In this document: positions 7,940 through 16,627 of the stretch, one piece after another
How positions within the stretch are numbered: the first letter of the stretch is position 1
How the letters are laid out: each line of letters begins with the position of its first letter
Assembly: GCA_017446745.1 (NCBI GenBank)
Contig: JAFSQF010000003.1
Coordinates: 1 to 64,000, forward strand
From: Bacteroidales bacterium
GTDB lineage: Bacteria; Bacteroidota; Bacteroidia; Bacteroidales; P3
Reading direction: 5' to 3'
DNA length: 64,000 bases
Notes under the pieces: generated by a model
Seen by the model: only the letters and a program-made list of their open reading frames with translations
Told to the model about the DNA's origin: nothing
The model's database searches: none
Made by a program: the position numbers and the translations under genes

Positions 7940-8434
7940 TCACGGAGTGCATAATGTGCTGGACTTTATATGCTCGAGCAAGGCCCGGCAGCCCAGGGAG
8001 ATGTCGTCCCATGCCTTGTCGAAATTCCTGGTGTACCAGGGGTCTGCTATGTCGCGTTGCAGCGGCTCGCCATCGGCATCTTTCACAAAGTCCAACAGTT
8101 TGAAAAGCTTCACTCCCTCGTCGGACTCGTTGGCCCCCACCATGTCGCGTATGTTTTTCAAGTTTGCCTGGTCCATTCCCACCACATAATCGCTCTCGTC
8201 GTACATGCGGCGCGTCAGCAACTGGGCCACCTTGTCGCGGCATCCTATCCCGTGCACCGCCAGTGTTCGCTTGGCCAATGGATAGACGGGATTCCCCAGT
8301 TCCTCGCTGCTCGTGGCCGCCGACTGCACCTCTATCATGTCAGAAAGTCCGGCACCGCTTACTATCTTCTTGAAATAATAATCTGCCATTGGGCTACGGC
8401 AGATATTCCCGTGGCAGACGAATAAGACTTTCAT
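7940..8434 (-). CDS. Low-molecular-weight protein-tyrosine phosphatase
   Basis: This cytoplasmic phosphatase hydrolyses phosphotyrosine on proteins. The P-loop C-x5-R-S is at residues 7-14 (CHGNICRS) and the general-acid aspartate lies in the DPWY segment near the C-terminus, as in the LMW-PTP family. I chose the ATG at 8434 (MKVLFVCHG), the family's usual start; an ATG six codons upstream gives a non-family extension. At 164 residues it is a typical length. It lies upstream of kdd on the same strand, 141 bp away, with no sign of coupling. No tyrosine kinase gene is next to it. Confidence 0.92.
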   Translation of the reverse strand: MKVLFVCHGNICRSPMADYYFKKIVSGAGLSDMIEVQSAATSSEELGNPVYPLAKRTLAVHGIGCRDKVAQLLTRRMYDESDYVVGMDQANLKNIRDMVGANESDEGVKLFKLLDFVKDADGEPLQRDIADPWYTRNFDKAWDDISLGCRALLEHIKSSTLCTP

Positions 8435-8621
8435 TTTTGAAGTTCTTTCCATTTTATGGTATATGTTGATGTTATTATTGAGTTACAACATGAAATCATA
8501 CAACCTCGGCCTCGCTACTTATTCCTCAAAAGCACTGCAAATATACGCTTTTTCCTCAATCCCACAAAAAAAATCCTCTCCAATCATAATAAAAATGTAA
8601 AAAATTGGTTTATGATGAGTG

Positions 8622-8993
8622 ATGTCACGCCGAATTACCATACACCCCTTCCTGGCCCTTGCCGCCATCATCGCCATCATCGCGATGCTGGCCTACTCTA
8701 TCTTCGGCGGCCATCAGCGGCGCGACATCCTCGGCACCTGGACGCCGGCCGACGACCCTACGGCCCCGGGCTTCCAGTGCGGCAAGCAAGGCCTCGCAGC
8801 TTCGGTCAGAAACTCCACCGTGCAATACACCAACTGGGAACTGAGCAAAAAACGCCTCCTCCTCACCGGCAAACGCTTCGACAATGGCCGTGTCTACAGC
8901 ATCACCGACACCCTTCTCATCAAGCGCCTGAACTCCAGCGCCCTCTCTGTCTCTTTCAACGGCAAAACCATGCATTACAAGAAAACCAACTAA
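8622..8993 (+). CDS. Small membrane-anchored lipocalin-like protein
   Basis: The 123 residues comprise one N-terminal membrane segment or uncleaved signal (residues about 10-26) followed by a short beta-rich domain. That domain begins DILGTWTP, resembling the opening strand of lipocalin-like proteins of Bacteroidota. No catalytic motif is visible. I used the ATG at 8622 rather than the GTG one codon earlier. It is followed 13 bp later by the GWxTD gene on the same strand and may be cotranscribed with it. Function unknown. Confidence 0.65.
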   Translation: MSRRITIHPFLALAAIIAIIAMLAYSIFGGHQRRDILGTWTPADDPTAPGFQCGKQGLAASVRNSTVQYTNWELSKKRLLLTGKRFDNGRVYSITDTLLIKRLNSSALSVSFNGKTMHYKKTN

Positions 8994-9006
8994 ATCTTAA
9001 GTTAAG

Positions 9007-10560
9007 ATGTACAAGAATATTAAATATTTCGCGGTTCTCGCGTTCCTACTGCTGGCCTGTCATCTCTCCGTCCTGGCCCAGACCCAAAAATCGGACAAGC
9101 GCCTCAGCGCCGTTTTCTCCTACTCGTCGTTCTACCAGTCGGGCACCGGCCCGTACATCGAGACCTACGTCTCGTTCGATGCATGGAACCTGGTTTTCGT
9201 GCCCTCCGACGGCAAATTCCAGGCCTCGGTGGAGATGATTATCACCGCCGAGCGTAACGACACCATCGCGGTGGTGAAAAAATACGACCTCAAGAGCCCC
9301 AAGATCGACAGCCCCGACCGCGACCATTTCAACTTCATCGACATGCAACGCTTCGCGCTGCCGCGCGGCATCTACAACCTCACAATTAGCCTGCGCGACA
9401 AAAACAGCTCAGACAGCCCCACCGTGGTGCGCGAACAAGTGGCCCTCTACTACGACAGCAAACGCCCGGCCCTCTCCAGCGTACAGCTCATGGCCAACGT
9501 GAAGCCCACCGCCACGCCCAACATCCTTTCGCGAGGTGGCTACGACATGGAGCCCTACGTCAACGATTTCCTCCCCGAACAAGTGTCGCAGCTCAACTTC
9601 TACTGCGAGCTCTACAACATCGACCGCGAGCTCCGCGACCCCAACGTCTACGTGGTCTCTTTCATCGAAATGCAGGAGACCGGCTCGGTACTTGAATACA
9701 CCCAGACCACGCGCCGCATGGACCGCGATTCGATCATTCCCATTTTCGGCTCGATCGACATCACGCAGCTCGCCTCGGGCAACTACAACCTGGTTGTCGA
9801 GATCCGCAACAAGAGCAACGATATGCTCCTCTTCAAGCGCCTCCCCTTCTTCCGCAGCAACCCCTCGGCCTCGGCTTCCGGCAACCAGACCCCGGTAGAA
9901 TTCACCTTCGCCTCTAAGCTGACCAACGAGGCCGAGCTGAACGACTACGTCGAAGCACTCTACCCTCTCGCCAACGAGCTGGAACGACGCACCATCTACT
10001 CGCTCATCAAAGCCCCGGGGCTCGAAGCCAAGCAGAAATTCCTCTACAACTTCTGGCTGCGCCGCGACCCCCTCGACCCCGAAAGCCTATGGAACGACTA
10101 CCGCAAACGCATAGAATACGTCAACGCCAATTTCGCATGGATCAACACTAAAGGCTACCAGACCGACCGCGGACGCGTATACCTCCAATACGGCCCGCCG
10201 GACTACGTACGCGACGAGAAGAACTTCGTCTCCTCGCGCGGCATGGGCAGCGGCGTCAGCATCATACGCGATTCAGACCCCTCGAAGCAAGTGGTGGGCC
10301 TCGACGACCAAGCCCGCTCGGGAATCGGGCAGATCTTCTACCTCCCCTACCAGCTATGGCGCTACAACACCCTTCCGGGCGACGACGCCAACCGCTGCTT
10401 CCTCTTCTGGGACCAGTTCCGCTCCAACCAGTACCAGCTGCTCCACTCCAACGCCAAAGGCGAAGTGCGCGACATGTACTGGGAACGCCGCCTCAGCCAA
10501 GGCCAGCTCCCGGAGAACGCTCAGGGCGAAGTGGGCGACCAGTTCAACCGCGGACATTGA
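9007..10560 (+). CDS. GWxTD domain-containing secreted protein
   Basis: The protein has 517 residues with an N-terminal signal peptide ending near residue 25 (LSVLAQ). The N-terminal two thirds are beta-rich. The C-terminal part matches the GWxTD domain of Bacteroidota: FWLRRDP, then NANFAWINTKGYQTDRGRVY with a GYQTDRG core, then QYGPPD. Family members are exported and of unknown function, often next to envelope genes. Here it is followed by an LpxL-type acyltransferase and a glycosyltransferase on the same strand, which fits an envelope role by context only. Confidence 0.82.
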   Translation: MYKNIKYFAVLAFLLLACHLSVLAQTQKSDKRLSAVFSYSSFYQSGTGPYIETYVSFDAWNLVFVPSDGKFQASVEMIITAERNDTIAVVKKYDLKSPKIDSPDRDHFNFIDMQRFALPRGIYNLTISLRDKNSSDSPTVVREQVALYYDSKRPALSSVQLMANVKPTATPNILSRGGYDMEPYVNDFLPEQVSQLNFYCELYNIDRELRDPNVYVVSFIEMQETGSVLEYTQTTRRMDRDSIIPIFGSIDITQLASGNYNLVVEIRNKSNDMLLFKRLPFFRSNPSASASGNQTPVEFTFASKLTNEAELNDYVEALYPLANELERRTIYSLIKAPGLEAKQKFLYNFWLRRDPLDPESLWNDYRKRIEYVNANFAWINTKGYQTDRGRVYLQYGPPDYVRDEKNFVSSRGMGSGVSIIRDSDPSKQVVGLDDQARSGIGQIFYLPYQLWRYNTLPGDDANRCFLFWDQFRSNQYQLLHSNAKGEVRDMYWERRLSQGQLPENAQGEVGDQFNRGH

Positions 10561-10609
10561 ATTGTTTTTTATTGACACCCACTTAACACATCGACATCCT
10601 AACGCATTC

Positions 10610-11464
10610 ATGTACCGGCTGCTTCTTCCTTTCGCCCGACTGCCGCTATGGTTTCACCACTGCATAGCCACGCTCATCTGCCCCGTGGTGCACTATGTGG
10701 TGCGCTACCGCCTCGCCGTGGTCAGGCAGAACCTTGACCGCTGCTTCCCCGAAAAAACACTGAAAGAGAAACGACGCATCGAACGGCTATACTACCGCCA
10801 CATGTGCGACCTCCTGGCTGAAGGCTTCCACAACATCGCAGCCCCGCTACGCACAATAAGGCGGCACTACAAGCTCGAGAACCCCGACATCCTTGAGCCA
10901 TACTATGACGCCGGGCGCAGCGTAGTGCTGATGTCGGCCCATTTCAACAACTGGGAATATATGATCACCTCGCTCGACAGCCATCTTCATCACCATGGCA
11001 TCGGCGTGGGGAAGCCACTAAGCAACAAAAAATTCGGCGTCTTCATCACCGCGCGCCGCGACCGCTTCGGCACCGAAATCGTCGACCAGACCGACGTCAG
11101 GCAGGTCATGCAATTCTACCACCAGCACAACGTCCCCGTGGCCTACATGATGCTCTCCGACCAGTCGCCCGGAAACCCCAAGCGCTGCTTTTGGACCACA
11201 TTCCTGCACCAAGACACCCCCTTCATCTTCGGTGCCGAGCATTTTGCACGCAAATACGATATGCCAGTATTCTTCTACGACGTCCGTCGGCTGCGCCGCG
11301 GCTTTTACTCCGTCGTCTTCCACCTCGTCACTGACTCCCCCAACAGCCTCCCCGAAGGCTCTATCACCACGCTCTACGCCAAGCACCTTGAGCAACAGAT
11401 CGAACAAAACCCTCCCTACTGGCTCTGGAGCCACCGCCGATGGAAACACCACCGCGATTGTTGA
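10610..11464 (+). CDS. LpxL/HtrB-family lipid A acyltransferase
   Basis: This inner-membrane enzyme likely adds a secondary acyl chain to lipid A. The catalytic H-x4-E is visible in SAHFNNWE, and a hydrophobic N-terminal segment provides the membrane anchor. The 284 residues from the ATG at 10610 fit the family (about 290-310). A TTG-started extension to 10562 is unlikely because it has no family sequence. The context is between the GWxTD gene and a GT2 gene, all rightward, suggesting a small envelope operon. The acyl donor and the position modified cannot be told from sequence. Confidence 0.88.
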   Translation: MYRLLLPFARLPLWFHHCIATLICPVVHYVVRYRLAVVRQNLDRCFPEKTLKEKRRIERLYYRHMCDLLAEGFHNIAAPLRTIRRHYKLENPDILEPYYDAGRSVVLMSAHFNNWEYMITSLDSHLHHHGIGVGKPLSNKKFGVFITARRDRFGTEIVDQTDVRQVMQFYHQHNVPVAYMMLSDQSPGNPKRCFWTTFLHQDTPFIFGAEHFARKYDMPVFFYDVRRLRRGFYSVVFHLVTDSPNSLPEGSITTLYAKHLEQQIEQNPPYWLWSHRRWKHHRDC

Positions 11465-11466
11465 AT

Positions 11467-11519
11467 GGTACGCAGGCGTCCCCGCCCGCGATAATGGTAC
11501 GCAGGCGTCCCCGCCTGCG
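11467..11519 (+). repeat. Hairpin family A, two tandem copies
   Basis: Each copy has the tag GGTA, an 8-bp arm CGCAGGCG, the loop TCCC and the return arm. The second copy (11496-11519) pairs perfectly; the first (11467-11490) has CGCCCGCG, which pairs through one non-canonical position. Related copies are at 19393-19416, 32600-32623 and 32643-32666. Confidence 0.85.
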
Positions 11520-11546
11520 ACAAAAAAAATTTGATTAATTGATTTT

Positions 11547-12593
11547 ATGATGAAAGTCGCCATAGTAATCCTCAACTGGAACGGACGCCACATGCTGGAG
11601 CGCTTCCTGCCGTCCGTTGTTCAGCACTGCCCCGACTTCGCCGAAGTCATCATCGCCGACAATGGCTCTTCCGACGACAGCATCCCTTTCCTCAGGCAGC
11701 ATTATCCCACACTGCGCCTTATCCTGCACGACAAAAACTATGGTTTCGCCGACGGCTACAACAAAGCTCTGGCTCAGGTTGATGCCGACTATTTCGTACT
11801 TCTCAACGACGATGTCGAAGTCTCGCACGGCTGGGTGGAGAAGGTGGTATCCCTTATGGACAACGACCCCTCCATTGCTGTGGCCCAACCCAAACTGCTG
11901 ATGTACGACAGCAGGCAGACATTCGAGTACGCCGGCGGTGCCGGTGGCTTCATCGACAAGCTGGGATACCCTTTCTGCCGTGGGCGCATCTTTGGCACCC
12001 TCGAGGCCGACACGCGACAGTACGACGACTGTCGCGAGGTCTTCTGGGCCTCCGGTGCTGCCATGTTCGTCCGCGCCTCGGTGTGGCGCGAGCTCGGCGG
12101 CCTCGACGGCGACTTCTTCGCCCACATGGAGGAGATAGACTTCTGCTGGCGCTGCAAAAACAAAGGCTACAAGGCCGTGTGTTGCCCCGACGCCACCGTC
12201 TATCACGTGGGCGGCGGCACCCTCCCCAAGAGTTCTCCGTTCAAGACCCAGCTCAACTTCCGCAACAACCTGGCAATGCTTTATAAAAACTTGCCCCACA
12301 ACAGGCTGCATCGCGTCATAGCCCTGCGCTTTGTCCTCGACTGGGTCGCAGCCCTCTCTTTCCTCCTTAAAGGCAACGCCGGCGAGTGCCGCGCCGTTTT
12401 CAAGGCCCACAAAGAGTTCCGGCAATGGAAGCCTTCACTCGCCGAAAAGCGCGGCAAGCTCAACCCCCACGAAGTCAGCTGCGTATACCAACGCTCCATC
12501 CTGGTGGACTATCACCTGCTGTCGCGACGCACCTTCAGGCAACTGCCTCAGGAGAAGTTCCTCGCCGACAGCTCCACCACATCAAGAAAATGA
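11547..12593 (+). CDS. Family 2 glycosyltransferase (rhamnosyltransferase-like)
   Basis: This GT-A fold enzyme transfers a sugar from a nucleotide donor, probably to an envelope polysaccharide or lipid. It opens VAIVILNWNG, has the NDD metal/donor motif at residues 87-89 and the acceptor-side HMEEIDFCWR typical of the WcaE/rhamnosyltransferase-like subgroup. It has 348 residues, with two adjacent ATGs at 11547 and 11550. A hydrophobic patch near residue 265 may help membrane association. The donor and acceptor are unknown. It is separated from lpxL by the two family A hairpins, which may reduce read-through. Confidence 0.88.
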   Translation: MMKVAIVILNWNGRHMLERFLPSVVQHCPDFAEVIIADNGSSDDSIPFLRQHYPTLRLILHDKNYGFADGYNKALAQVDADYFVLLNDDVEVSHGWVEKVVSLMDNDPSIAVAQPKLLMYDSRQTFEYAGGAGGFIDKLGYPFCRGRIFGTLEADTRQYDDCREVFWASGAAMFVRASVWRELGGLDGDFFAHMEEIDFCWRCKNKGYKAVCCPDATVYHVGGGTLPKSSPFKTQLNFRNNLAMLYKNLPHNRLHRVIALRFVLDWVAALSFLLKGNAGECRAVFKAHKEFRQWKPSLAEKRGKLNPHEVSCVYQRSILVDYHLLSRRTFRQLPQEKFLADSSTTSRK

Positions 12594-12769
12594 GGCCACC
12601 GGCACAATATTATTTATTGTAGCGCGTTAAGAGAAATTACGGACAGGGGGCGTCCACGTAGCAGTGAATACAACCACGGACAAGGATGTCCACGCACCAA
12701 TTTCGCAGAATACGCCCCCCCAATAAACAACCAAACAATTAAACGATCAATAATTCAACACTATAGCCA
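12594..12769. repeat. Degenerate hairpin-family sequences before gltX
   Basis: Around 12647-12705 there are two diverged elements resembling family A read in reverse (GCGTCCACGTAGC and ATGTCCACGCACC, each preceded by a partly complementary arm). They appear to be decayed copies. No gene is present. Confidence 0.4.
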
Positions 12770-14350
12770 ATGCCACAAGAAGTAAGAGTACGCTTTGCTC
12801 CAAGCCCCACGGGGCCTTTGCACATCGGCGGTGTCCGCACCGCCCTCTACAACTATCTCTTCGCCCGCCAGAACGGCGGCAAGATGATTCTCCGCATCGA
12901 GGACACCGACCAGACCCGCTTCGTGCCGGGTGCCGAACAATACATCATCGAAGCCTTGACATGGCTTGGCATCGAGTTCGACGAAGGAGTGCATGTCGGC
13001 GGCCCTTACGGCCCCTATCGCCAAAGCGACCGCAAACCCATGTACCGCCAGTATGCCGAACAGCTGATAGATACGGGTTGGGCCTATTATGCTTTCGACC
13101 GTCCCGAAGAGCTTGAAGCCAAACGCAAAGAATACGAAGCTCAGAAGAAAACATTCCAGTATGACTGCCACACTCGCAACGAGATGCAGAATAGCCTGAG
13201 CCTCCCGCCAGACGACGTCAAACGCAGACTGGATAGCGGCGAGCCTTACGTCGTTCGCTTCAAATTCCCTGCCGATACTGACATAACGGTCCACGACCTT
13301 ATACGTGGCGACGTTACGATGAACAGCAACCTCCTCGACGACAAGGTCCTTTTCAAGAGCGACGGCATGCCCACCTACCATCTGGCAAACATCGTCGACG
13401 ACCACACCATGCTCATCAGCCATGTGATACGCGGCGAGGAATGGCTCCCCTCGGCACCTCTTCATGTGATGCTCTACCGCGCCTTCGGCTGGGAGGAGAC
13501 CATGCCCCAGTTCGCTCATCTGCCACTGCTCCTCAAACCCGAAGGCAACGGCAAGCTGAGCAAACGCGACGGCGACCGCCTTGGCTTCCCCGTTTTCCCT
13601 CTCGACTGGCACGACCCCAAGAGCGGCGAGCTGAGCAGCGGCTATCGCGAACGCGGCTACTTCCCCGAGGCCGTGGTCAACATCTTGGCCCTGCTCGGCT
13701 GGAACCCCGGCACAGAGCAGGAAATCCTCTCGATGGAAGAGCTGATACGCCTTTTCAACGTGGAGCATATAAGCAAGAGTGGCGCCAAGTTCAATGTCGA
13801 GAAAGCCAAATGGTTCAACCACGAATACATGCAGATGCATACAGACGAAGAAGTGGCTGAGATGTTCATTCCCATTCTTAAAGAACATGGAATCAACGTC
13901 GACGACAAGGCAACATCCGAGCACGATTTCCCGCTCTCGACATTCAGCCGCCCATACGTTGTCAAAGTGTGCGGCATGATGAAAGAACGCATCAGCTTCA
14001 TCAGCGAGATGTGGGACACCACCTGCTACTTCTTCCAGGCTCCCACCGACTACGACCCCGCAGCCGTCAAGAAACGCTGGAAGCCCGGCATGACCACCCA
14101 CATGAACAAAGTGGTGGAAATCCTCAACACCGTGCCTTTTGAATACCAGGCCATCCACAAAGCCCTCCTCGACGACTACATCGTGGCCGGCGGCCTGAAT
14201 ATGGGACAGGTGATGAACTCGCTGCGCCTCGCCGTGGTGGGCAAAACCGTAGGCCCCGATATGCTCACCCTCGTCATGATGCTGGGCAAGGACGAGACCA
14301 TACGCCGTGTGCAACGCGCCATAGCCGTCATCGGCGAACCCGAATGCTAA
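12770..14350 (+). CDS. gltX: Glutamyl-tRNA synthetase
   Basis: The enzyme charges tRNA-Glu with glutamate in the cytoplasm. It is a class I synthetase: [13 protein letters not shown] gives the HIGH-equivalent at residues 18-21, and KLSKRDGDR gives the KMSKS-equivalent at about 261. RIEDTD follows in the Rossmann fold and the C-terminal helical anticodon-binding domain is complete. The length of 526 fits Bacteroidota enzymes, which are slightly longer than that of E. coli. The OmpH-like gene starts 36 bp after its stop on the same strand. Confidence 0.97.
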   Translation: MPQEVRVRFAPSPTGPLHIGGVRTALYNYLFARQNGGKMILRIEDTDQTRFVPGAEQYIIEALTWLGIEFDEGVHVGGPYGPYRQSDRKPMYRQYAEQLIDTGWAYYAFDRPEELEAKRKEYEAQKKTFQYDCHTRNEMQNSLSLPPDDVKRRLDSGEPYVVRFKFPADTDITVHDLIRGDVTMNSNLLDDKVLFKSDGMPTYHLANIVDDHTMLISHVIRGEEWLPSAPLHVMLYRAFGWEETMPQFAHLPLLLKPEGNGKLSKRDGDRLGFPVFPLDWHDPKSGELSSGYRERGYFPEAVVNILALLGWNPGTEQEILSMEELIRLFNVEHISKSGAKFNVEKAKWFNHEYMQMHTDEEVAEMFIPILKEHGINVDDKATSEHDFPLSTFSRPYVVKVCGMMKERISFISEMWDTTCYFFQAPTDYDPAAVKKRWKPGMTTHMNKVVEILNTVPFEYQAIHKALLDDYIVAGGLNMGQVMNSLRLAVVGKTVGPDMLTLVMMLGKDETIRRVQRAIAVIGEPEC

Positions 14351-14386
14351 TCTTTTTCTCGAACAACCAAACACTTATAAATCACA

Positions 14387-15121
14387 ATGGAAGATAATAC
14401 AACCCCAAACGAAGGCAAGGAGCCTTTCCCTTCAATCGAAAATAGGAATGAAGAAACCAAGGAGCTTCGCGCATCCTGCGACAGCAAGAATGAAAAGAAA
14501 TGCAAATGCCTACCCATCGTCAACTGCATATTGCTCGTAGGCCTCATCCTGCTCTACATTTTCCACTTCACCGGCATCGGAGCCAAAGGGCACAGCCTGG
14601 CCAACGCCGACGCCAAGGCTCCCATAGCCACCGGCGAAGGAGGCATTAAGATTGCCTATGTCAACACCGACACCCTGATGGAAAAATACCAGTACGCCAT
14701 CGACCTGCAGAAAGAGATCCAGAATTTCCAGACTGCCAAGGAGAACAGCTACAAGCAGCAAATGGCCCAATTCCAGAAAGACTACGAGGCCTACGTCAAG
14801 GGCGGCGGCGAGAACATGACACTTGCCCAGCAGCAAGCCAAGGAAAAGGAGCTCAGCGAGCGCATGCAGCGCCTGCAAAGCCTTGAGGGCGAACTGGCTC
14901 AACAAATCCAGGAGAAGACCCTGACAGAGGGCGAGAAGATGACCCGCGCCGTCTACAACTTCATCCGTGAATACAACGCCCAGAACCAGCAGTTCGACCT
15001 CATCCTGGCACGCTCTTTCAGCAGCAGCCCCATCCTCTACGGCAACGAAGGCATGGACATCACCGACGAGATTGTCAACGGCCTCAACGAAGAATATGCA
15101 AAAGTGAAAGCTGAGAAATAA
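14387..15121 (+). CDS. OmpH/Skp-like protein with N-terminal membrane anchor
   Basis: The 244 residues have a charged, Cys-containing cytoplasmic N-terminus (KKCKCLP near 43), a transmembrane segment at about 48-65 and a periplasmic OmpH domain starting IAYVNTDTLMEKY. Long coiled-coil arms run from about 105 to 170. Skp-type chaperones hold unfolded outer-membrane proteins in the periplasm. Unlike Skp, this one appears membrane-tethered by an uncleaved segment. It is probably cotranscribed with gltX, and a terminator follows. Confidence 0.82.
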   Translation: MEDNTTPNEGKEPFPSIENRNEETKELRASCDSKNEKKCKCLPIVNCILLVGLILLYIFHFTGIGAKGHSLANADAKAPIATGEGGIKIAYVNTDTLMEKYQYAIDLQKEIQNFQTAKENSYKQQMAQFQKDYEAYVKGGGENMTLAQQQAKEKELSERMQRLQSLEGELAQQIQEKTLTEGEKMTRAVYNFIREYNAQNQQFDLILARSFSSSPILYGNEGMDITDEIVNGLNEEYAKVKAEK

Positions 15122-15146
15122 TCCATTCCCTTATATCACACATAGA

Positions 15147-15182
15147 AACAGCGTCCTCCACGAATGGGGGACGCTGTTTCTT
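15147..15182. terminator. Bidirectional terminator
   Basis: The arms AAACAGCGTCC and GGACGCTGTTT form a stem between the rightward OmpH-like gene and the leftward lipoprotein gene, with T/A-rich flanks on both sides. It can serve both. Confidence 0.85.
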
Positions 15183-15197
15183 TAGCTTAAAGTAGGA

Positions 15198-15554
15198 CTA
15201 CTTCAAATCGTCGGGCTCCAAGTAGATGGTGAAATTCTTGCCCGTAATGGTTCCTACATACTTGTAGGCGAGCCCCTTGTTTTCTTTCTTGCAAAGATCA
15301 ACGAGTTCCTGGGTATCCTCATCGGGTTCCAGCATAGCCTCTTTCATCTCCTCCTGGCTGGCAGACAGCAGGTCCATAAACTCCTCACCGAAGAGAGTCT
15401 CATCGACCTCGCAAGTGTAGGTCTCATAATTGTTCAACAGCTCTATACTAGTACACATAATACCCTCGCCAGCCTTCATAGGAAGACTTTTCTGTGCTTC
15501 TTCAACCTCTTTCTGAAGAGGATCGCCCCCACAAGCCACCAAAGTGAACGACAA
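15198..15554 (-). CDS. Small lipoprotein, start codon unclear
   Basis: The mature part follows a lipobox (LVACGG) and is about 110 residues, acidic, with two Cys positions, and no known family was recognised. The only in-frame start codon is a TTG at 15552-15554, which would leave a signal peptide of only about 7 residues. In the same frame, the sequence upstream reads YYLVLSFVAAALLSFTL, a good lipoprotein signal, but a stop codon sits just before it and no ATG, GTG or TTG is present there. A small deletion at the 5' end, or a non-standard start, would explain this. It may be a recently disabled gene. Confidence 0.55.
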   Translation of the reverse strand: MSFTLVACGGDPLQKEVEEAQKSLPMKAGEGIMCTSIELLNNYETYTCEVDETLFGEEFMDLLSASQEEMKEAMLEPDEDTQELVDLCKKENKGLAYKYVGTITGKNFTIYLEPDDLK

Positions 15555-15702
15555 TAACGCCGCAGCAACAAAAGATAATACTAAATAATATCAAGATTTA
15601 AAAGTGGAAATTCGGAGAGTGGCCTATGGGTTGGGTAGAAGGGAGAGCAAGGAGGAAAGGACATCCTCGGAGTGATAGTAAAGAGAGCTGAGAACGAAGA
15701 GG

Positions 15703-16476
15703 CTATCTATGGATAGGAAGCTGATAGCCTATACTTATCATATAGGCGTGATTGGTGCCAGTGTAGGCGTTGCGGTCGTTGACATCTGAGAAATCGTACT
15801 GACCGTTCTCGTCGGGCTTCACATCGAATGGGGCCAGGACATCGGCACTATTCCTCAGTGCTATAAAACCATGGTCAATATAGAGGTCGACAGTGAAATT
15901 ATGCCACTGGTAGCCGACACCGAAGACTATACCCACATCGAAGCGGCGCAGATTCTTGAAGGAACGAGCGTCGTCCTTGTCGCCCGTCACGAAAGTGTCG
16001 TAGTTGTGCGAACGGTGGGGCATGCCAGGCATCACCTCGCGGTCCCACAGCTTGCCGAACATTCCGACGTTGAAGGTGGGGCCGACGAAGAAGTTCAGGA
16101 AATTCTCGGCAGGCAACGAGGGCAATTCATAACGGAACCCTGCAATAAGGGGAATTTGAGCATACCAGTTGTGATAATAGCCCTGACGTATGGAACGTGG
16201 TTCGAGAACCCATACGCGCTGGAAATTGGTGCCACGACGTGTAATGTTCAGCCCCACCTGCAGATAGACATTCTCCGACCAGGGATTTTTCCAGTTGGTG
16301 AAAGAATAGTCGACATAACCGCCGATATTGAAGCCGAATACAGGGGAGCTGGTGAGAAGGTCGTCGGTCACCATTGATATGCCGTTCCCCAACTTAAAAC
16401 CATAGCGCACAAACTGAGCTTTGGCGGGGGACGTGAGGAGAAGCACAAAAGCAAATATGAACATTATTTTCTTCAT
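15703..16476 (-). CDS. Outer-membrane beta-barrel protein
   Basis: The protein has 257 residues with a signal peptide cleaved near AKAQ (residue 21). The rest consists of alternating amphipathic strands ending in YMISIGYQLPIHR, as in the porin-like outer-membrane barrel families of Bacteroidota (PF13568-like; not searched). Gly- and aromatic-rich strands are spread along the chain. A -7 promoter box lies upstream at 16551-16558. Ligand and role are unknown. Confidence 0.75.
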   Translation of the reverse strand: MKKIMFIFAFVLLLTSPAKAQFVRYGFKLGNGISMVTDDLLTSSPVFGFNIGGYVDYSFTNWKNPWSENVYLQVGLNITRRGTNFQRVWVLEPRSIRQGYYHNWYAQIPLIAGFRYELPSLPAENFLNFFVGPTFNVGMFGKLWDREVMPGMPHRSHNYDTFVTGDKDDARSFKNLRRFDVGIVFGVGYQWHNFTVDLYIDHGFIALRNSADVLAPFDVKPDENGQYDFSDVNDRNAYTGTNHAYMISIGYQLPIHR

Positions 16477-16550
16477 TGTATTGCTACTTTTCTTTCTACT
16501 TTATTAATACACAAAACATTGGACTATTAATAACCCAATTTATCACGGTA

Positions 16551-16558
16551 CAAAGGTA
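16551..16558 (-). promoter_or_regulatory. -7 box for the barrel gene
   Basis: The leftward TACCTTTG matches TAnnTTTG and lies about 75 nt before the ATG at 16476. Confidence 0.6.
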
Positions 16559-16627
16559 CAAAAAAATCCCAAACACAAGTGGTTTTTAGAGAAAAAAGTT
16601 TTGGGTCTTCCGCCGTCTCGTCTGGCT

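Noticed and set aside
12761..14374. Leftward 537-codon open frame opposite gltX
   Set aside because: It mirrors gltX on the opposite strand; gltX has all class I synthetase motifs, and the antisense product has none.
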